A stretch of DNA of 64,000 bases from Thiobacillus denitrificans DSM 12475 (GTDB taxonomy: Bacteria > Pseudomonadota > Gammaproteobacteria > Burkholderiales > Thiobacillaceae): positions 94,166-158,165 of the forward strand of contig NZ_AQWL01000005.1 of the NCBI RefSeq assembly GCF_000376425.1, written 5' to 3'. Under the pieces are notes generated by a model, which saw only the letters and a program-made list of their open reading frames with translations, did not search any database and was not told the origin of the DNA. Every line of letters begins with the position of its first letter. Position 1 is the stretch's first letter. Positions 61,457-64,000 of the stretch are shown here, piece after piece. Made by a program: the position numbers and the translations under genes.

Positions 61457-61645
61457 TCAATGGCGGAACAGGCGCGGAGGGCGTTCGATGAGCCTTCGAA
61501 TCCAGGCTTCGATGAAAGAGCGCTCGCGCCGCTTCATATACCACCCGCCCAGCGCGCTGAGGGTCAGGGCACCCAGCGCATTGACGATCATGTCCCACAT
61601 CGTGTCGGTCAGCCCCGATGGATCGCCGAGCATGGGCTTTTGCAT
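61457..61645 (-). pseudogene. C-terminal fragment of a membrane protein (DUF2238/YjdF-like)
   Basis: A 62-residue frame: MLGDPSGLTDTMWDMIVNAL, GALTLSALGGWYMKRRERSF, then IEAWIRRLIERPPRLFRH. The D-T-M-W-D and following helix resemble the end of DUF2238 membrane proteins. No earlier helices are present upstream in any frame, so it is probably a remnant. It abuts the kinase tail. Confidence 0.5.
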
Positions 61646-61949
61646 GGTGGTTCAGACGATTGGACGCGGGTGGCCAGATCGGCCGTGTTTTTCTCGGGGG
61701 CTGGGGAGCGGGAACTGCTGTCCATTCTGCTCGTTACCTGTTCGCCGTGATTTCTGCGAGTCGCGAAAATCCGCAACCCGGTCAAGCCGCGATGGTGTAT
61801 CGGCAATCACGATGCTGCAACCCTGGCCAGTGGGTTTGCCGCATTGCGGGTTGCCGGATCTGCGCAATCATTCCATACTCGCCTTGTACGTCAGGCGGGC
61901 GCATCCGCGACCGCCCGCCATTCGACGTGAGGAAATGGGTCATCAGAAA

Positions 61950-62801
61950 ATGAAACAGATTTTGGTGGCAACAGACTTCTCTCAATATGCGACCCAGGCG
62001 CTCGACCGGGCCGTTCTGCTGGCCACTGAACATCAGGCGGCACTCGATATCCTGCATGTCATCACCCCAGCATCAGTGGACGCACTCTGCGCGCTCCTGC
62101 CCGATCCCCGGCCCGTCGTCGAAGAAAATCTCATCAATTCCTTTTTTTCGCAGCTTTACGATTTTGTCGATCGGCTGGAGCCGGCGCCGTCCATCACGAT
62201 CCGGCCCCGTGTCCAGATCGCCGAAGTCGAGGCCGGCATCATCGAAGCGGCGGAGTCGTACGATGCGGATCTGATTGTTCTCGGAAGCCACGGCGAACAT
62301 TTTGCCGATGAACTGTTTGTCGGCACCACGGCGGAAAACGTCCTCGCCAGGGGAAAGCGGCCGGTTTTGATCGTCAAGCAGAAAGCCGACGCGCCCTATG
62401 GCAAGATCGGTGTCGCCGTTGATTTGACCGAGCGGTCAGCCGCCACGGTTCGCGAGGCAAGCGCGCTGGCACCCAATGCGACGATCCTTCTGTTGCATGC
62501 ATTCCAGGTGCCGGATCACGATCGACTCCGGCAACTCGGTGTGCCTGAGGAACAAATCAGGCGTTTGCGTTCAGACTTTCACGACCACGCCGTCAGGGAA
62601 ATCGACAAGCTGGTCGCCGAATGGAAAGACGGCCGCATTTCGCGGGCGGTCGAAATGGATTACCCGCCGGCCATGATACGAAGATGGACGGAGAAGCTCC
62701 ATTTCGATCTCATCGTGATGGGAAAGAACGGCGGCCGACTGGGCAGCGTGGCCCGGCACGCCCTGCGCAACAGCGTTTGCGACGTCATCATGATCGGGTG
62801 A
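61950..62801 (+). CDS. Tandem-domain universal stress protein
   Basis: A 283-residue protein with two Usp domains. The first (1-145) has MKQILVATDFSQYATQALDRA and LGSHGEHFADELFVGTTAENVLARG; the second (about 150-283) has IGVAVDLTERSAATVREAS and VMGKNGGRLGSVARHALRNSV. The start could also be ATG 61935, whose GAGGAA site is very close. Divergent from the remnants at 61.2-61.6 kb and convergent with nirBD. Confidence 0.88.
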   Translation: MKQILVATDFSQYATQALDRAVLLATEHQAALDILHVITPASVDALCALLPDPRPVVEENLINSFFSQLYDFVDRLEPAPSITIRPRVQIAEVEAGIIEAAESYDADLIVLGSHGEHFADELFVGTTAENVLARGKRPVLIVKQKADAPYGKIGVAVDLTERSAATVREASALAPNATILLLHAFQVPDHDRLRQLGVPEEQIRRLRSDFHDHAVREIDKLVAEWKDGRISRAVEMDYPPAMIRRWTEKLHFDLIVMGKNGGRLGSVARHALRNSVCDVIMIG

Positions 62802-62849
62802 GCGACGTTTCATCGCTGCAAGCGGGCGCCGCCAGGCCGGCAGGCGCGG

Positions 62850-63182
62850 TCAGACAGCGGCGAGGCCGACGGCCGCCCGCTCCAGCCACACCCGGCCGCC
62901 CTCGACCCTGACCGGGAACTCGCGCGCGCAGCCTTGATCCGGCGCTACCGCACAGCCGGAATCCAGTTCGACGTTCCAGCCGTGCATCGGGCAGGCCACC
63001 CGCCTGCCGTGCACGATGCCCTGCGACAGCGGCCCGCCCCTGTGCGGGCAGCGGTCTTCGAGCGCGAAGACTTCATCGTCGGCGGTGCGGAACACCGCGA
63101 TGTCGAGGCTGCCATGGCGCACCACGCGCGCGCCGAGTTTGGGGATGTCGTTCACATCCAGGATGTCGGTCCATTGGTTCAT
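62850..63182 (-). CDS. nirD: Nitrite reductase (NADH) small subunit
   Basis: A 110-residue Rieske-type protein: the 2Fe-2S ligands are in DRCPHRGGPLSQG and VACPMHGWNVELDSG (CxH and CxxH), as in NirD subunits with an intact cluster. It starts 9 bp after nirB. With NirB it reduces nitrite to ammonium in the cytoplasm. Confidence 0.95.
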   Translation of the reverse strand: MNQWTDILDVNDIPKLGARVVRHGSLDIAVFRTADDEVFALEDRCPHRGGPLSQGIVHGRRVACPMHGWNVELDSGCAVAPDQGCAREFPVRVEGGRVWLERAAVGLAAV

Positions 63183-63191
63183 GTCGGCTCC

Positions 63192-64000
63192 TTATGCAGC
63201 GACGGTTTCGAATTCATGCTTCAGCTTGCCTTCCCTGGCGCGCTCGACCCACGGGTCGCGCTCGACCGACAGTGCGAACAGCAGGCGTTCGTACAGCGCG
63301 CGCCGGCCTTCGGCGTCATCGAGGATTTTCTTTTTCACCGTGTCGAGGCCGACGCGCTCGATGTAGTGCACGGTGCGGTCGAGATAGCGCGCCTCCTCGC
63401 GATACAGCTGCAGGAACGCCCCCGTGTATTCGAGCACTTCGTCGGCGGTTTTCACCTTGACCAGGAACTGCGCGACCTCGGTCCTGATGCCGCCGTTGCC
63501 GCCGACATAGATCTCCCAGCCGGAATCGACGCCGATGATGCCGACGTCCTTGATCGCGACCTCGGCGCAGTTGCGCGGGCAACCCGATACCGCGAGCTTG
63601 ACCTTGTGCGGCGCCCACATCTTGAAGAACACCTTCTCGAGGTCGATGCCCATCTGCGTCGAGTCCTGGGTGCCGAAGCGGCACCACTCGGAGCCGACGC
63701 AGGTCTTCACCGTGCGCAGCGCCTTGCCATAGGCGTGCCCCGACGGCATGTCGAGGTCGGCCCACACTTTCGGCAGATCGTCTTTTTTCACCCCCAGCAG
63801 GTCGATGCGCTGGCCGCCGGTGACCTTCACCGAGGGAATGGCGTATTTCTCGGCAACGTCGGCGATGCGGCGCAGCTCGGCCGGCGTGGTCTGCCCGCCC
63901 CACATGCGCGGGATCACCGAATAGCTGCCGTCCTTCTGGATGTTGGCGTGGGCGCGCTCGTTGATGAAGCGCGACTGCGGATCGTCCTCCGCTTCGCCCG
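63192..64000 (-). CDS. nirB: Nitrite reductase (NADH) large subunit, C-terminal part
   Basis: About 269 residues of NirB are in the window; the N-terminal FAD/NADH part lies beyond 64000. The siroheme/4Fe-4S ligands are visible: KTCVGSEWCRFGTQDS (C-x5-C) and AVSGCPRNCAEVAIKD (C-x3-C). The frame upstream reads FINERAHANIQKDGSYSVIPRMWGG, continuous with the family. It is the last step of nitrate assimilation and pairs with the nrtABD importer 17 kb away. Confidence 0.96.
   Translation of the reverse strand, partial: GEAEDDPQSRFINERAHANIQKDGSYSVIPRMWGGQTTPAELRRIADVAEKYAIPSVKVTGGQRIDLLGVKKDDLPKVWADLDMPSGHAYGKALRTVKTCVGSEWCRFGTQDSTQMGIDLEKVFFKMWAPHKVKLAVSGCPRNCAEVAIKDVGIIGVDSGWEIYVGGNGGIRTEVAQFLVKVKTADEVLEYTGAFLQLYREEARYLDRTVHYIERVGLDTVKKKILDDAEGRRALYERLLFALSVERDPWVERAREGKLKHEFETVAA

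Noticed and set aside
1-64000. CRISPR array, rRNA operon, intact tRNA, prophage or plasmid origin
   Set aside because: No regularly spaced repeats, no rRNA sequence, only a 20-nt tRNA-like fragment, and no phage structural or replication genes were seen.

Overview
The window looks like the chromosome of a GC-rich, sulfur-oxidising and nitrate-using betaproteobacterium, probably Thiobacillus-like. Supporting signs are a sulfide:quinone oxidoreductase next to a FisR-type regulator, a DsrC/TusE-like protein, an rpe-gph-trpE block with separate trpGDC, nitrate uptake and NADH-nitrite reductase genes, and a PEP-CTERM protein. The genus is an inference; no rRNA or complete tRNA gene lies here.

Layout. 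1-3.8 kb: the end of a ROK sugar kinase, a type II NADH dehydrogenase and a HerA-like ATPase. 3.85-14.6 kb (mostly minus strand): tryptophan synthesis. trpE-gph-rpe is separated from trpGDC by a 5 kb insert. The insert holds a probable NsrR-controlled nitric-oxide operon (DUF59, DUF2249, NnrS-like, hemerythrin) and a sulfide:quinone oxidoreductase divergent from a FisR-like sigma-54 activator. 14.7-16.6 kb: apaG, a 30-residue membrane protein and mltA.

16.8-37 kb is an envelope and general-stress region of mostly small genes with strong ribosome binding sites: entericidin, a NarL-type sensor with two response regulators, DUF1328 proteins, a DUF883/YqjE set, a cardiolipin-synthase-like lipoprotein, DUF421, CsbD, BON, an AI-2E family transporter, AsmA, DsrC-like, catalase, PRC-barrel and a BLUF photoreceptor. 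Three genes here carry single-site lesions: a frameshift near 23,470 and in-frame TGA codons at 32,826 and 34,378. A YCCTAC sequence recurs upstream of many of these genes.

37-49.6 kb: a Crp/Fnr regulator, copA-cueR with a 19-bp-spacer promoter, TonB, a dienelactone-hydrolase-like protein, and nasT followed by nrtABD. nasT and nrtA each have a sigma-54 promoter and a leader terminator. A universal stress protein and minCDE follow. 49.7-56.5 kb: an eleven-gene minus-strand operon of DGPF/YCII, VOC, SRPBCC, beta-propeller and ThiS-like proteins ending in an ECF42-type sigma factor, with a candidate cognate promoter upstream. A decayed Anbu-like proteasome gene lies at its distal end.

56.9-58.1 kb is an IS3-family element. 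It is followed by a 51-residue PEP-CTERM protein with a near-perfect sigma-54 promoter, a GMC oxidoreductase pair, a scar region (a 5' tRNA-His-like fragment and two truncated gene tails), a tandem universal stress protein, and nirD with the C-terminal part of nirB running off the window. Nitrate uptake (43-47 kb) and nitrite reduction (63-64 kb) belong to one pathway, but no assimilatory nitrate reductase gene is in view; the truncated kinase tail next to nirBD suggests that side was rearranged.
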